A stretch of 33,401 bases of DNA from DATJPD01 sp036394195 (GTDB taxonomy: Bacteria > Pseudomonadota > Alphaproteobacteria > CACIAM-22H2): NCBI GenBank assembly GCA_036394195.1, contig DASWFO010000320.1:1-33401 (forward strand), read 5' to 3'. Numbering within the stretch: position 1 is the first letter of the stretch; the number at the start of each line of letters is the position of its first letter. A program made the position numbers and the translations under genes. Positions 21,849 to 29,824 of the stretch are shown here, piece by piece. Below the pieces are notes generated by a model, which worked only from the letters and a program-made list of their open reading frames with translations, was not told the origin of the DNA and ran no database searches.

Positions 21849-22663
21849 GCCGCGCCGTCACCGCCGTCGCCGAGGTGCCGCCGGTCTCGCTGGTGGCGCT
21901 GTCCGACCGGCATATCACCACGGCGCGCCGGGCCGGCTTACCAATCCTGGTGGCATTGGTCCTTTTCGCGGCCTGGGAGGCGATCGTCCGGCTGCTCGAC
22001 ATTCCGCGCGTGATCGTTCCGACCCCGGTCGAGGTCGTCGGCGCCATCGTCCGCCACCACGCCGTGCTGCTCGAGAATACCGGGCCAACGATTCTAACCG
22101 CGACGGCCGGCTTCGTGATCGCCACCGCCGTGGCGGCGCCGCTCGCCGCGGCCATGACCTCGTTCCGTCTGCTGCGCGACGCGGTCTATCCCTGCCTGAT
22201 TGCCTTCCAGATCATCCCGAAGATCGCGTTGGCGCCGATCTTCATCCTGTGGTTCGGTCTCGGTGTCGAATCGCGGCTGGCCTTCGCGGTCTTCATCAGT
22301 TTCTTTCCGGTCCTGGTCGCCACCGGCACCGGGCTCGAAGCGATGGAGCGCAGCACCGCGATGCTCTGCCGCTCGTTGAATGCTTCCAAGCTTCGCATTC
22401 TGGTTCATGTCCGCCTGCCGACGTCGCTGCCATTCCTGTTGTCGGGCATGAAGGTGGCGATGACCATGGCGGTGATCGGGACCGTGATCGGCGAATTCAT
22501 CAGTTCGAAAGCCGGTCTCGGCTTCCTGATCCTGAACGCCGCGTCGCGCGCGGAGACCGACCTGATCCTCGCCTCGATCGTGGTGTTGTGCGCCTGCGGC
22601 CTGGCGCTGTACGGCGTGATCGAAGCGGCCGATAGGATGCTGATGAAATGGATGAACGGGTAG
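21845..22663 (+). CDS. ABC importer permease 1 (SsuC/TauC type)
   Basis: A 272-residue inner-membrane permease with about six helices (LPILVALVLFAAWEAIVRLL first) and the cytoplasmic EAA-type loop around LNASKLRILVHVRLPTSLP that docks on the ATPase. The start ATG overlaps the ATPase stop. An upstream-extended frame belongs to the ATPase's coding region. It shares its layout with the second permease, so the importer channel is probably a heterodimer. Confidence 0.9.
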   Translation: MSRAVTAVAEVPPVSLVALSDRHITTARRAGLPILVALVLFAAWEAIVRLLDIPRVIVPTPVEVVGAIVRHHAVLLENTGPTILTATAGFVIATAVAAPLAAAMTSFRLLRDAVYPCLIAFQIIPKIALAPIFILWFGLGVESRLAFAVFISFFPVLVATGTGLEAMERSTAMLCRSLNASKLRILVHVRLPTSLPFLLSGMKVAMTMAVIGTVIGEFISSKAGLGFLILNAASRAETDLILASIVVLCACGLALYGVIEAADRMLMKWMNG

Positions 22664-23415
22664 GCCCGCTGGCGCTGCGGCGCGCCGTCCTGGGGGGTGG
22701 CTTCGCCGCCTTTCTGTTCGCGCTGTGGGAGGCGTACGCCCACACGCATCCGGTGACGTTCAATTCGATGCCGGCGCCGTCCGAAATCGTCGGCGTGATC
22801 GGCCGGAACTTTCCGGTCATGTGGCCGCACATGGAATCGACCACGACCGAGTGCGCAATGGCCTTCCTGATCGCCGCGGCGGCCGGGATTGCACTCGGCG
22901 CCTTCGTCGCCTACTCGCAGGTCGCCCTCGAGGCGCTCTACCCGCACGTCGTGGTGTTCCAGATCATTCCGAAGGTGGCACTGGCGCCTTTGTTCATAGT
23001 GTGGCTCGGCGTCGGCTCGACGTCGCGGCTGTCGTTCGCGATCTTCAGCTCGTTCTTTCCGACCCTGATTTCGACCCTGGTCGGCCTGCAGTCGACGCGG
23101 GCGGACTACATCCGGCTCTGCCGCTCGCTAATGGCGCCGAAATGGCGCCTGTTCCTGCAGGTGTGCTTTCCGTTCGCGCTGACCCATATCTTCAGCGGCC
23201 TCAAGATCGCCGTCACCATGGCGATCATCGGCGTGGTGGTCGGCGAGTTCATCACCGCCCAGGTCGGGCTCGGCTACATCATCAAGTTCTCGGCCGCCGC
23301 CATGGAGATGCAGCTCGTCTTCGCCGCGGTCGCGCTGCTCTGCGTGGTCGGCCTGGGCCTGTACGGCGCGGTGGTGCTCGCGGAGCGCCTGGTGATGGCC
23401 AAGTACGGGCCTTAG
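22648..23415 (+). CDS. ABC importer permease 2 (SsuC/TauC type)
   Basis: A 255-residue membrane permease, homologous in layout to permease 1. Shared features are FQIIPKVALAPLFIVWLG against FQIIPKIALAPIFILWFG, the coupling loop LMAPKWRLFLQVCFPFALTH and GEFITAQVGLGYII. It begins 16 bases before the end of permease 1, so the two are translationally coupled and probably form a heterodimeric channel rather than the homodimer usual in SsuABC systems. It ends the operon, 43 bases before a dispersed repeat. Confidence 0.9.
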   Translation: MDERVGPLALRRAVLGGGFAAFLFALWEAYAHTHPVTFNSMPAPSEIVGVIGRNFPVMWPHMESTTTECAMAFLIAAAAGIALGAFVAYSQVALEALYPHVVVFQIIPKVALAPLFIVWLGVGSTSRLSFAIFSSFFPTLISTLVGLQSTRADYIRLCRSLMAPKWRLFLQVCFPFALTHIFSGLKIAVTMAIIGVVVGEFITAQVGLGYIIKFSAAAMEMQLVFAAVALLCVVGLGLYGAVVLAERLVMAKYGP

Positions 23416-23458
23416 TTCGCGCCCCGGTTGTCGGGGAGGGCGCAGGACTAAATATTCT

Positions 23459-23534
23459 CGTCATCGCGAGGAGCGCAGCGACGACGCGATCCAGTGCCTG
23501 AGATACCGGATTGCTTCGCTTCGCTCGCAATGAC
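23459..23534. repeat. Paired dispersed repeats forming a long imperfect palindrome
   Basis: A CGTCATCGCGAGGAGCGCAG-type unit (23459-23494) faces a unit identical to 792-818 in reverse (23508-23534). Their ends pair (GTCATCGCG with CGCAATGAC, and GCGATCC with GGATTGC, one G-U class change each), giving a long hairpin. It sits between the convergent permease and UbiD genes, a typical place for REP-type elements, and may end both transcripts. Confidence 0.7.
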
Positions 23535-23545
23535 ATTTGGTTTAG

Positions 23546-24943
23546 CTAGAGCTTTATCCCCGCGCGCTCGATGATCGCGCGCACCCGGGCGCGCTGCGCG
23601 TCCGAGATGGTCAGGCGCTCGGCGAAATCCTTGCCGGCCGGCTTGGTCGCGTCGATGCCGACCTTGGTCACCGTATGGTCGACCGGATCCGATGTCGGGT
23701 CGAGAATGGCGCCCATGGCGCCGGGGACGAACATCACGTCTTTTTCGGCGCGCGTGCGGGTGATGACCGCCCACGCAACGTCGGCCAGGTTGAAGATGTC
23801 GACGTCCTCGTCGACGACCACGACGCTCTTCACGTAGAACTCCGTGCCGAAGGCGCTCATCATAGCCTGCCGGGGCTGGCCTTCGGCCGTCTTCTTCATC
23901 GAGATGATGGCAAGCAGGGCACCGGCGGTGACCGACGGCACGTGCACCGCCTTGACGTTCGGCAGGTTGCGCTTCAGCGCGTTCAGGATCTCCGCCTCGC
24001 GGCTGACGCAGCTCACCAGGATGTGGTCGTTGGCCATGCCTGAGGCAATGCTGTGGAACAGCGCGTCCTTGCGCATCTGCACGCGCTTGGCGACGAACAC
24101 ATTCTGGGTGCTGCGGTAGGACGCATAGCCGGTGAACTCGCCGAATGGACCTTCGGGCTCGCGTGTCTCGTTCAGGATCTCGCCCTCGATCACGATCTCG
24201 GCCCCGACCGGCACCTCCAGCGCCGCCGTCCCGCAGCGCGCCACGCGATAAGGGGCCCCGAACAATCCGCCGATGATCTCGAATTTCCGCACCTGCGGCG
24301 GGTAGTGATAGGCCATCGAGCCCATGTAGTGGATCGGGTGGATGCCGAGCACGATGGCGGCGGGCAGGGACTGCCCGCGCGCCTCGGCGCGGCGGTGGAA
24401 CTCGTACATCCGGCGCCGCGAGTGCAGCGACAGGCCGAGCTTGTTCTTGCCCTTGAGCATCAGCCGATGAAAGCCGGTCGTGTCGACGTTGGATTCCGGG
24501 TCGCGCGCCACGACCTGTCCGGCGGTAATGTAGGGGGCTGCGTCGACCGCGAAGTGCTTGGGGATCGGCAGCCGGGTCAGATCGACCTCGTCGCCTTCCC
24601 AGACCACCTCCTGCCACGGCGCCTTGCTCACGACCTCGACGGGCAGGTAATTCTGGCAGCGCTCGCGAAACGCGTTCGGCATGTTCTCCGGTGCGACACC
24701 GAGGCAGGCCGCCAGCAGCTTGCGATTGCCGGCGATGTTGGTGACCACTGGCATCTTGCTGCCTTCGACGTTCTCGAAGATCAGCACCGGGTATTTGCCG
24801 GCGCGCTCGAACTCGAACACTGCCGATGTAATATCGAGATCGCGGCTGACCGGGACCGCGATGCGGACGATCTCTTCCGGAAACCGGCGCTCCACCATGT
24901 CCAGAAAGCCGCGCAGGCTCTGGTCGTCCGCTTTCGTCGTCAT
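23546..24943 (-). CDS. UbiD-family (prFMN-dependent) decarboxylase
   Basis: A 465-residue decarboxylase of aromatic or unsaturated acids that uses prenylated FMN. Family landmarks are SLRGFLDMVERR at the start, NNP-like region VVTNIAGNRKLLAACLG, TTGFHRLMLKGKNKLGLSLH, HPIHYMGSMAYHYP and the catalytic acid motif REPEGPFGEFTGY around residues 262-272. The C-terminus has VDEDVDIFNLADVAWAV and the typical SPRSDP-like segment replaced by ILDPTSDPVDHT. ATG 24943 has AAGGAG eight bases ahead and a sigma-54 promoter; a longer upstream frame crosses that promoter and is not coding. No UbiX flavin prenyltransferase gene lies in the window, so the cofactor must come from elsewhere. Substrate unknown. Confidence 0.9.
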   Translation of the reverse strand: MTTKADDQSLRGFLDMVERRFPEEIVRIAVPVSRDLDITSAVFEFERAGKYPVLIFENVEGSKMPVVTNIAGNRKLLAACLGVAPENMPNAFRERCQNYLPVEVVSKAPWQEVVWEGDEVDLTRLPIPKHFAVDAAPYITAGQVVARDPESNVDTTGFHRLMLKGKNKLGLSLHSRRRMYEFHRRAEARGQSLPAAIVLGIHPIHYMGSMAYHYPPQVRKFEIIGGLFGAPYRVARCGTAALEVPVGAEIVIEGEILNETREPEGPFGEFTGYASYRSTQNVFVAKRVQMRKDALFHSIASGMANDHILVSCVSREAEILNALKRNLPNVKAVHVPSVTAGALLAIISMKKTAEGQPRQAMMSAFGTEFYVKSVVVVDEDVDIFNLADVAWAVITRTRAEKDVMFVPGAMGAILDPTSDPVDHTVTKVGIDATKPAGKDFAERLTISDAQRARVRAIIERAGIKL

Positions 24944-24975
24944 CGCGTTCGCTCCTTGAAGGGTGGCCCTGTGCA

Positions 24976-24990
24976 GCAAGCAGCATGCCA
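24976..24990 (-). promoter_or_regulatory. Sigma-54 (-24/-12) promoter of the UbiD-type gene
   Basis: The minus strand reads TGGCATGCTGCTTGC, with TGGCA and TTGC and the invariant GG/GC offset. Transcription would start near 24965, 22 bases before the ATG at 24943, leaving AAGGAG within the leader. It faces away from the GntR-liv operon. Confidence 0.77.
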
Positions 24991-25029
24991 GCCGCGCCGC
25001 CCTTCGGGCAAGGTCGTGGGTCCATGCCT

Positions 25030-25055
25030 CAAATGACCTATGAATATGGCATTTG
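25030..25055. promoter_or_regulatory. Imperfect palindrome in the UbiD/GntR divergent region
   Basis: CAAATG (25030-25035) and CATTTG (25050-25055) are perfect inverted arms around CTATGAATATGG-like AT-rich sequence. The site lies 11 bases before the HutC-type GntR start and 40 bases upstream of the UbiD sigma-54 promoter. An autoregulatory operator for that GntR protein is the simplest reading. Confidence 0.45.
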
Positions 25056-25065
25056 AACCGGCCGC

Positions 25066-25926
25066 ATGCTAACCCTGAGCCGCATGCGAACGGCAACGAT
25101 AGACGTGCGGCCCGATCCCGGCCGGCTGCGGCGTGCCGCCGGGCGGCGGCCGGCGCGGCCGCTGGCCGACGGCCATCTTCCCACGCCGCTGTACCACCAG
25201 ATCTACGTGCTGTTGCGCGAGCAGATCGTGAATGGCGCCTATGCGGCGCAGGCGTCGCTGCCGACCGAACACGAGCTGATGCGCCGCTTCAAGGTGTCCC
25301 GCATCACCGCCAAGCGGGCCCTGGACGAGCTCGCCGCCGAAGGGCTCGTCCAGCGCAGCCGCGGGCGCGGTACGCGTGTCGTCGACGGGCTGCGTCCGGC
25401 GCCGGTGAGCGGCAACATCTCCGGCCTCCTCGAAAACCTGCTGATGCTGGGGCTCCGCACCAAGGTCCAGATCGTCGATTTTGGCTACGTTCCGGCCTCG
25501 TTCGAGGTGGCAAAGGCGCTCGATGTGGCGCCGGGCGCCGAGGTTCAGCGCGCGGTGCGGGTCCGCTCGAAGGGCGGTGTGCCGCTGTCGTTCACCACCA
25601 GCCATGTGCCGGCGGCGCTAGGCCGGACCTATGGCCGCAAGGATTTGGCGCGCCGGCCGCTGCTGGCGCTGCTCGAGGAGGCGGGCGTCCTCATCGGCAG
25701 CGCCGACCAGACGATCAGTGCCGCCTTGGCGGACACCGTCGTGGCGCCCCGGCTCAAGGTCCGCGTCGGCTCGCCGCTGATCTCGGTGACGCGGACCGTG
25801 TTCGATCAGGACGTCCGCGCCGTCGAATACATCAACATCCTTTACCGGCCCGACCGGTACCAGTACCGCATGAAGCTCGCACGCATTCAGGGGGCCGCGA
25901 CCAAGCTGTGGTCGCCGGCCGAGTAG
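25066..25926 (+). CDS. GntR-family transcriptional regulator, HutC/UTRA type
   Basis: A 286-residue regulator. The winged HTH (residues 42-110) shows PLYHQIYVLLREQIVNGAYA, then LPTEHELMRRFKVSRITAKR and RSRGRGTRVV. The UTRA ligand-binding domain follows (VQIVDFGYVPASFEVAKALD, SFTTSHVPA, ISVTRTVFDQ, YRPDRYQYRMKLAR). ATG 25066 is used; ATG 25084 is an alternative, and neither has a strong ribosome-binding site. The liv-type transporter genes start 31 bases after it on the same strand, so it probably controls its own operon and perhaps the divergent UbiD gene through the palindrome at 25030-25055. The effector is probably the imported substrate or an intermediate. Confidence 0.88.
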   Translation: MLTLSRMRTATIDVRPDPGRLRRAAGRRPARPLADGHLPTPLYHQIYVLLREQIVNGAYAAQASLPTEHELMRRFKVSRITAKRALDELAAEGLVQRSRGRGTRVVDGLRPAPVSGNISGLLENLLMLGLRTKVQIVDFGYVPASFEVAKALDVAPGAEVQRAVRVRSKGGVPLSFTTSHVPAALGRTYGRKDLARRPLLALLEEAGVLIGSADQTISAALADTVVAPRLKVRVGSPLISVTRTVFDQDVRAVEYINILYRPDRYQYRMKLARIQGAATKLWSPAE

Positions 25927-25957
25927 ATCCATCGCCGAAGAAACAGGGAGAGAGAAG

Positions 25958-27187
25958 ATGACAGGCAAGCTTCACCCGAACCGCCGCACCGTGCTCAAGA
26001 CCGCGGCGGCCGGCGCTGCCCTCGGCACACTCGGTTTTCCGTCCGTGCTGCGCGCGCAGGCGACCACGGTCAAGATCGGCGTCCTGCACCCGGTGACCGG
26101 GGCCCTCAGCTATTCGGGCACGCAGTCGCGCGCCGGCGCCCTCATGGCGATCGACGAGATCAACGCCGCCGGCGGCATCAAGGCCCTGGGCGGCGCCAAG
26201 CTTGAGCCGGTGCTGGCGGATGCCCAGTCCCGCCCCGACGCCGGGGCCGCCGAGGTCGACAAGCTGAACGAGGCCGGCGTCGCGGCGATCGTCGGCCCGT
26301 ACGCCAGCGCCATCGCGATTGCGACCACCCAGGCCGCGGCGCGCCACAATCTGCCGCACGTCGTCGATGTCGGCACCGCCGATCAGGTCGTGACCCGGGG
26401 CCTGACGAATACGTTCCGGTTTTCGCCCGGCGTGTCCAGCATCGTGCAGTTCGGCATCGACAGCCTGACCCGGATCAACGACGCGGCCGGCAAGCCGGTC
26501 AAGACAGTCTTCATCGTGCACGAGGAATCGGCGTTCGGCACCAACACCGCCAACGTGCTGAACACCGAGCTGCCGAAGCGCGGCTTCGAGGTTGTGGAGA
26601 CGGTCAAGCACGCCAATCCGACGCGCGATTTCTCGAACATCGTGCTGCGCATCCAGGCGCGCAAGCCGGACCTGATCATCCCGTCCAACTACTACGACGA
26701 ATACGTGCTGTTCACCCGGGCGCTTCGCCAGCAGCGCGTCGCCGCCAAGGGGATTTATTCGATCCTGGGTGGCGGTGCGTCCAGCTACAAATTCGTCAAG
26801 GAGTTCCCCGACGCCGCGGCTTATGTGATGGACTGCAATCACTGGTTCGATCCGCGCAAGGCCGCCGCGATCGCGCTCAAGGACAAGACGGAGAAGAAGG
26901 GCCTCTTCTTCAGCTACGAGGTGTTCCTCAACTACAACGCGGTCATGTATCTGGCCGACGCGCTCGAGCGCGCCAAATCGACGGCGCATGACGCGCTCAA
27001 CGAGTCGCTCGCGTCGAGCACCTGGGACAAGCACATCCTGCCCTACGGGCCGACCAAGTTCGTCAACGGCCAGAACACCGGCGCGCAACCGGCGATCACC
27101 CAGGTCCTCGAAAAGGACATCAAGGTGGTCTATCCGCTGGCGTTCTCGTCGGGCAACGCCGTGTTCCCGATCCCCAGCAAGGTCTAA
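25958..27187 (+). CDS. ABC importer substrate-binding protein, branched-chain amino acid (LivK) type, Tat-exported
   Basis: A 409-residue Peripla_BP_6-type binding protein. It has a twin-arginine signal (NRRTVLKTAAAGAALG, cleavage near LRAQA). The mature lobe starts VKIGVLHPVTGALSYSGTQS and contains ALMAIDEINAAGGI and VAAIVGPYASAIAIATTQAA. Such proteins bind amino acids but also aromatic acids, amides and urea, so the name does not fix the ligand. GGGAGAGAG lies close ahead of the ATG. It is the first transport gene of the operon; a strong hairpin at 27196-27226 follows it. Confidence 0.9.
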   Translation: MTGKLHPNRRTVLKTAAAGAALGTLGFPSVLRAQATTVKIGVLHPVTGALSYSGTQSRAGALMAIDEINAAGGIKALGGAKLEPVLADAQSRPDAGAAEVDKLNEAGVAAIVGPYASAIAIATTQAAARHNLPHVVDVGTADQVVTRGLTNTFRFSPGVSSIVQFGIDSLTRINDAAGKPVKTVFIVHEESAFGTNTANVLNTELPKRGFEVVETVKHANPTRDFSNIVLRIQARKPDLIIPSNYYDEYVLFTRALRQQRVAAKGIYSILGGGASSYKFVKEFPDAAAYVMDCNHWFDPRKAAAIALKDKTEKKGLFFSYEVFLNYNAVMYLADALERAKSTAHDALNESLASSTWDKHILPYGPTKFVNGQNTGAQPAITQVLEKDIKVVYPLAFSSGNAVFPIPSKV

Positions 27188-27195
27188 GCGAACAA

Positions 27196-27226
27196 GGCCG
27201 GGCGGGGCCGCGTGGCCCGCCCGGCC
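27196..27226 (+). terminator. Intercistronic hairpin between LivK- and LivH-type genes
   Basis: GGCCGGGCGGG (27196-27206) and CCCGCCCGGCC (27216-27226) form a perfect 11-bp GC stem around nine bases, directly after the binding-protein stop. No T-run follows. Such hairpins commonly stabilise the binding-protein message or attenuate read-through, giving more binding protein than permease. Confidence 0.65.
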
Positions 27227-27238
27227 GAGACTTAAGCG

Positions 27239-28114
27239 ATGCTCGATCCGATCATCCTTCTGCCGGCGGCGATCAACGGCCTCACCATGGGCGCGGTCTA
27301 CGCGCTAGTGGCGCTCGGACTGACGCTCATCTACGGCGTGCTGCATATCATCAATTTCGCGCACGGCAGCCTTTTGATGGTCGGGCTGTACGGCGTGTTC
27401 TTTCTCTACCGGCTGTTCGGCCTCGATCCCTACGCGTGCATGATCGTCCTGGTGCCGGCGTGCTTCGCCATCGGCTACGCGCTGCAGCGCAGCGTCATCG
27501 GCACGGTGAGCCATGGCCGCGATCAGAACGTGCTGCTGATCACTCTCGGCGTCTCGATCGTGCTCGAGAACCTGGCGCTTTACTTGTTCAGCGCCGACAC
27601 CAAGACCATCGAGACGCCCTACGCGCTGGACGTGGTCGATCTCGGCGTGGCCCTGGTCCCGCTGCCGCGGCTGATCGGTTTTGTTGCAGCCCTGGCGCTC
27701 GCCGCCATCCTGTGGGCGCTGATCGGGCGCACCGATCTCGGCCGCGCCATTCGCGCCGTGGCCAAGGAGCCGCACGGCGCCCGGCTCGTCGGCATCGACG
27801 TCGAGCATGTGTACGCCATGAGCTTCGGCATCGGCACGGCCTGCCTCGGCGCCGCCGCATGCCTGCTGCTGCCGATGTTCTACGTGTCGCCGCATGTCGG
27901 CAACGTGTTCGTGCTGATCGCGTTCACGATCGTGGTACTGGGCGGCATGGGCAGCTTCACCGGGGCGCTCGCCGGCGGGCTGCTGATTGGTCTCACCGAA
28001 TCTCTCGGCGGCCTCATGTTCGGCGAGTCCGCCGGCCAGCTCGGCATTTTCCTCATCTTCATCGCCGTCCTGCTGTTCAGGCCCACCGGCCTGTTCGGGA
28101 GCCGGCTGTCATGA
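27239..28114 (+). CDS. ABC importer permease, LivH type
   Basis: A 291-residue inner-membrane permease with about eight helices. Family signatures are INGLTMGAVYALVALGLTLI, YGVLHIINFAHG near the start, GRAIRAVAKEPHGARLVGID in the central cytoplasmic loop and VLGGMGSFTGALAGGLLIG near the end. The last four bases overlap the LivM-type start. It forms the membrane channel with the next gene product. Confidence 0.92.
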   Translation: MLDPIILLPAAINGLTMGAVYALVALGLTLIYGVLHIINFAHGSLLMVGLYGVFFLYRLFGLDPYACMIVLVPACFAIGYALQRSVIGTVSHGRDQNVLLITLGVSIVLENLALYLFSADTKTIETPYALDVVDLGVALVPLPRLIGFVAALALAAILWALIGRTDLGRAIRAVAKEPHGARLVGIDVEHVYAMSFGIGTACLGAAACLLLPMFYVSPHVGNVFVLIAFTIVVLGGMGSFTGALAGGLLIGLTESLGGLMFGESAGQLGIFLIFIAVLLFRPTGLFGSRLS

Positions 28115-29079
28115 AGTCGGGACTTCTGGCGGTTGGCATCGCCATGGCGCTCGCCGTGCCGCAGGTTGTCACGTCTGAGTTCTGGCTCGGCGTCTGCATC
28201 GCGGTGCTGCTGTCGACGTTGACGGGGGCGGCGTGGAATGTGCTCGGCGGCTTTGGCGGCCAGTTCTCGTTCGGCCACGCGGCGTTCTTCGGCGCCGGGG
28301 CGTATGCGGCGGCGATCCTCGAGATGCGCTTCGGCGTGAACGCCTGGCTGGCGTTCGCCGCCGCCGGCGTCGTCGGCGGTGCCGTCGGCTTCGGCATCGG
28401 GTATCTCAGCTTCCGCTACGGGCTGCGCGGCTCCTATTTCGCGCTGATCACGCTCGCGTTTGCCGAGGTGCTGCGCATCCTCGCCAACGCGGCCGATTTC
28501 ACCGGCGGCGGCGTCGGCCTGTATCTGCCGCTGCAGGTCGGGGTCGCGAACCTGCAGTTCGCGACGAAGGCCGGCTACTATTACCTGGCGCTGGGGCTCG
28601 GCGCCGGCGCGATCCTGGTCGGCTGGATGCTCGAGCGCTCGCGCCTCGGCGCCTGGCTGGTGGCGATCCGCGAAAACGAAGACGCGGCGCGGGCCCTGGG
28701 CGTCGACACGTTCGCGTGCAAGCTCCAGGCGATCGCGCTGTCTGGCGCGCTCACCGGCCTCGCCGGCGCGTTCTACGCCGACTATTATCTCTACATCGAT
28801 CCTGGCCTGGCCTTCGGGCCCGGCATCTCGGTCGAGATCCTGCTGGCGCCGATCATCGGCGGCATCGGCACGGTGTGGGGGCCGTTCCTGGGGGCGGCGG
28901 CGTTGCGCGTCGCCGGCGAGCTGGCGCGCCGTCTCATGGGCGATGCCCCGGGGCTGAGCCTCATCTTCTACGGCGCCCTGCTCGTCATCATGGTCAAGTT
29001 CCTCCCCGACGGCCTGATCGGCCTCCTCGACCGCGCGGTGCGCCCAAGGGGTATCCATGCTGGGGGCGCCCATGCTTGA
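28111..29079 (+). CDS. ABC importer permease, LivM type
   Basis: A 322-residue permease with about nine or ten helices. Typical segments are NVLGGFGGQFSFGHAAFFGA, GSYFALITLAFAEVLRILAN, RENEDAARALGVDTFACKLQ (the coupling loop) and IIGGIGTVWGPFLGAA. The ATGA overlap with LivH at 28111 and the 23-base overlap with the LivG-type gene indicate tight coupling in one operon. The large antisense ORF across it is a shadow. Confidence 0.92.
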   Translation: MKSGLLAVGIAMALAVPQVVTSEFWLGVCIAVLLSTLTGAAWNVLGGFGGQFSFGHAAFFGAGAYAAAILEMRFGVNAWLAFAAAGVVGGAVGFGIGYLSFRYGLRGSYFALITLAFAEVLRILANAADFTGGGVGLYLPLQVGVANLQFATKAGYYYLALGLGAGAILVGWMLERSRLGAWLVAIRENEDAARALGVDTFACKLQAIALSGALTGLAGAFYADYYLYIDPGLAFGPGISVEILLAPIIGGIGTVWGPFLGAAALRVAGELARRLMGDAPGLSLIFYGALLVIMVKFLPDGLIGLLDRAVRPRGIHAGGAHA

Positions 29080-29824
29080 GGTGCTGGCCCTGACCAAGCG
29101 GTTTGGCGGCCTGCTCGCCGTCTCCGGCGCGTCGCTCACGGTGGCACAAGGCGAGATCGTCGGCTTGATCGGTCCCAACGGTGCCGGAAAGACGACGCTG
29201 TTCGCGATGATCTCCGGGTTCGTCCCCCCGGACAGCGGCACCGTGCGGTTCGACGGGGAGGACGTCACCGGCACGCCACCGCACGAGATCTGCCGGCGGG
29301 GTGTCGCGCGCACGTTCCAGATCGTGCAACCGTTCGGGCGGCTCAGCGTGCGCGACAACATTGCGGTTGGCGCGCATCTGCGCCTCGCCGACCGCCAGGC
29401 GGCGCTGGCGCGGGCGACCGAGGTCGGCACCGAGCTCGGCATGGCAGCCCTGCTCGACCGCCCGGCCGCATCCCTCACCGTCGCGGCGCGCAAGCGGCTC
29501 GAGATCGCGCGCGCCGTGGCGACGGCGCCGCGGCTCCTGCTGCTGGACGAAGTCATGGCCGGGCTCAACCCGACCGAGCTTGCCGAGATCGTGCCGGTGC
29601 TGCGGGCGCTCCGCGATGCTGGCGTCACGATCCTCTTGATCGAGCATGTGATGCAGGCGGTGGTCAGCCTGACCGAGCGCCTCTACGTGCTGAACCAGGG
29701 CAGCATCATCGCCGAAGGGCCGCCGGCCAAAATCGCGTCAATGAGCGCGGTCGTCGAGGCCTATCTTGGCCACGGGGCGGCGCAGCGTCTCGCCGGCCGG
29801 GCCGTCGCGGGAGCGGCCGTATGA
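29057..29824 (+). CDS. ABC importer ATP-binding protein, LivG type
   Basis: A 255-residue ATPase. Walker A is GPNGAGKTT, Walker B LLLLDEVMAGLN, and the switch His is in LIEHVMQAV; the LivG-specific ARTFQIVQPFGRLSV segment is present. The signature loop reads SLTVAARKRLEIARA, where LSGGQ or LTLGQRKR is usual, so it has lost the conserved Gly-Gln pair. ATG 29057 has AAGGGG five bases ahead; ATG 29072 (MLEVLALTKRF) is an alternative. It partners the LivF-type ATPase, whose gene overlaps by four bases. Confidence 0.9.
   Translation: MLGAPMLEVLALTKRFGGLLAVSGASLTVAQGEIVGLIGPNGAGKTTLFAMISGFVPPDSGTVRFDGEDVTGTPPHEICRRGVARTFQIVQPFGRLSVRDNIAVGAHLRLADRQAALARATEVGTELGMAALLDRPAASLTVAARKRLEIARAVATAPRLLLLDEVMAGLNPTELAEIVPVLRALRDAGVTILLIEHVMQAVVSLTERLYVLNQGSIIAEGPPAKIASMSAVVEAYLGHGAAQRLAGRAVAGAAV

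Noticed and set aside
20090..21913. 607-codon minus-strand open frame opposite the binding protein and ATPase genes
   Set aside because: It has low-complexity Arg/His/Ala-rich sequence and no domain, and lies opposite clearly conserved genes; it is a high-GC shadow.
27880..29628. 582-codon minus-strand open frame opposite LivM and LivG genes
   Set aside because: Arg/Asp/Ala-rich shadow without domains, opposite two strongly conserved transporter genes.
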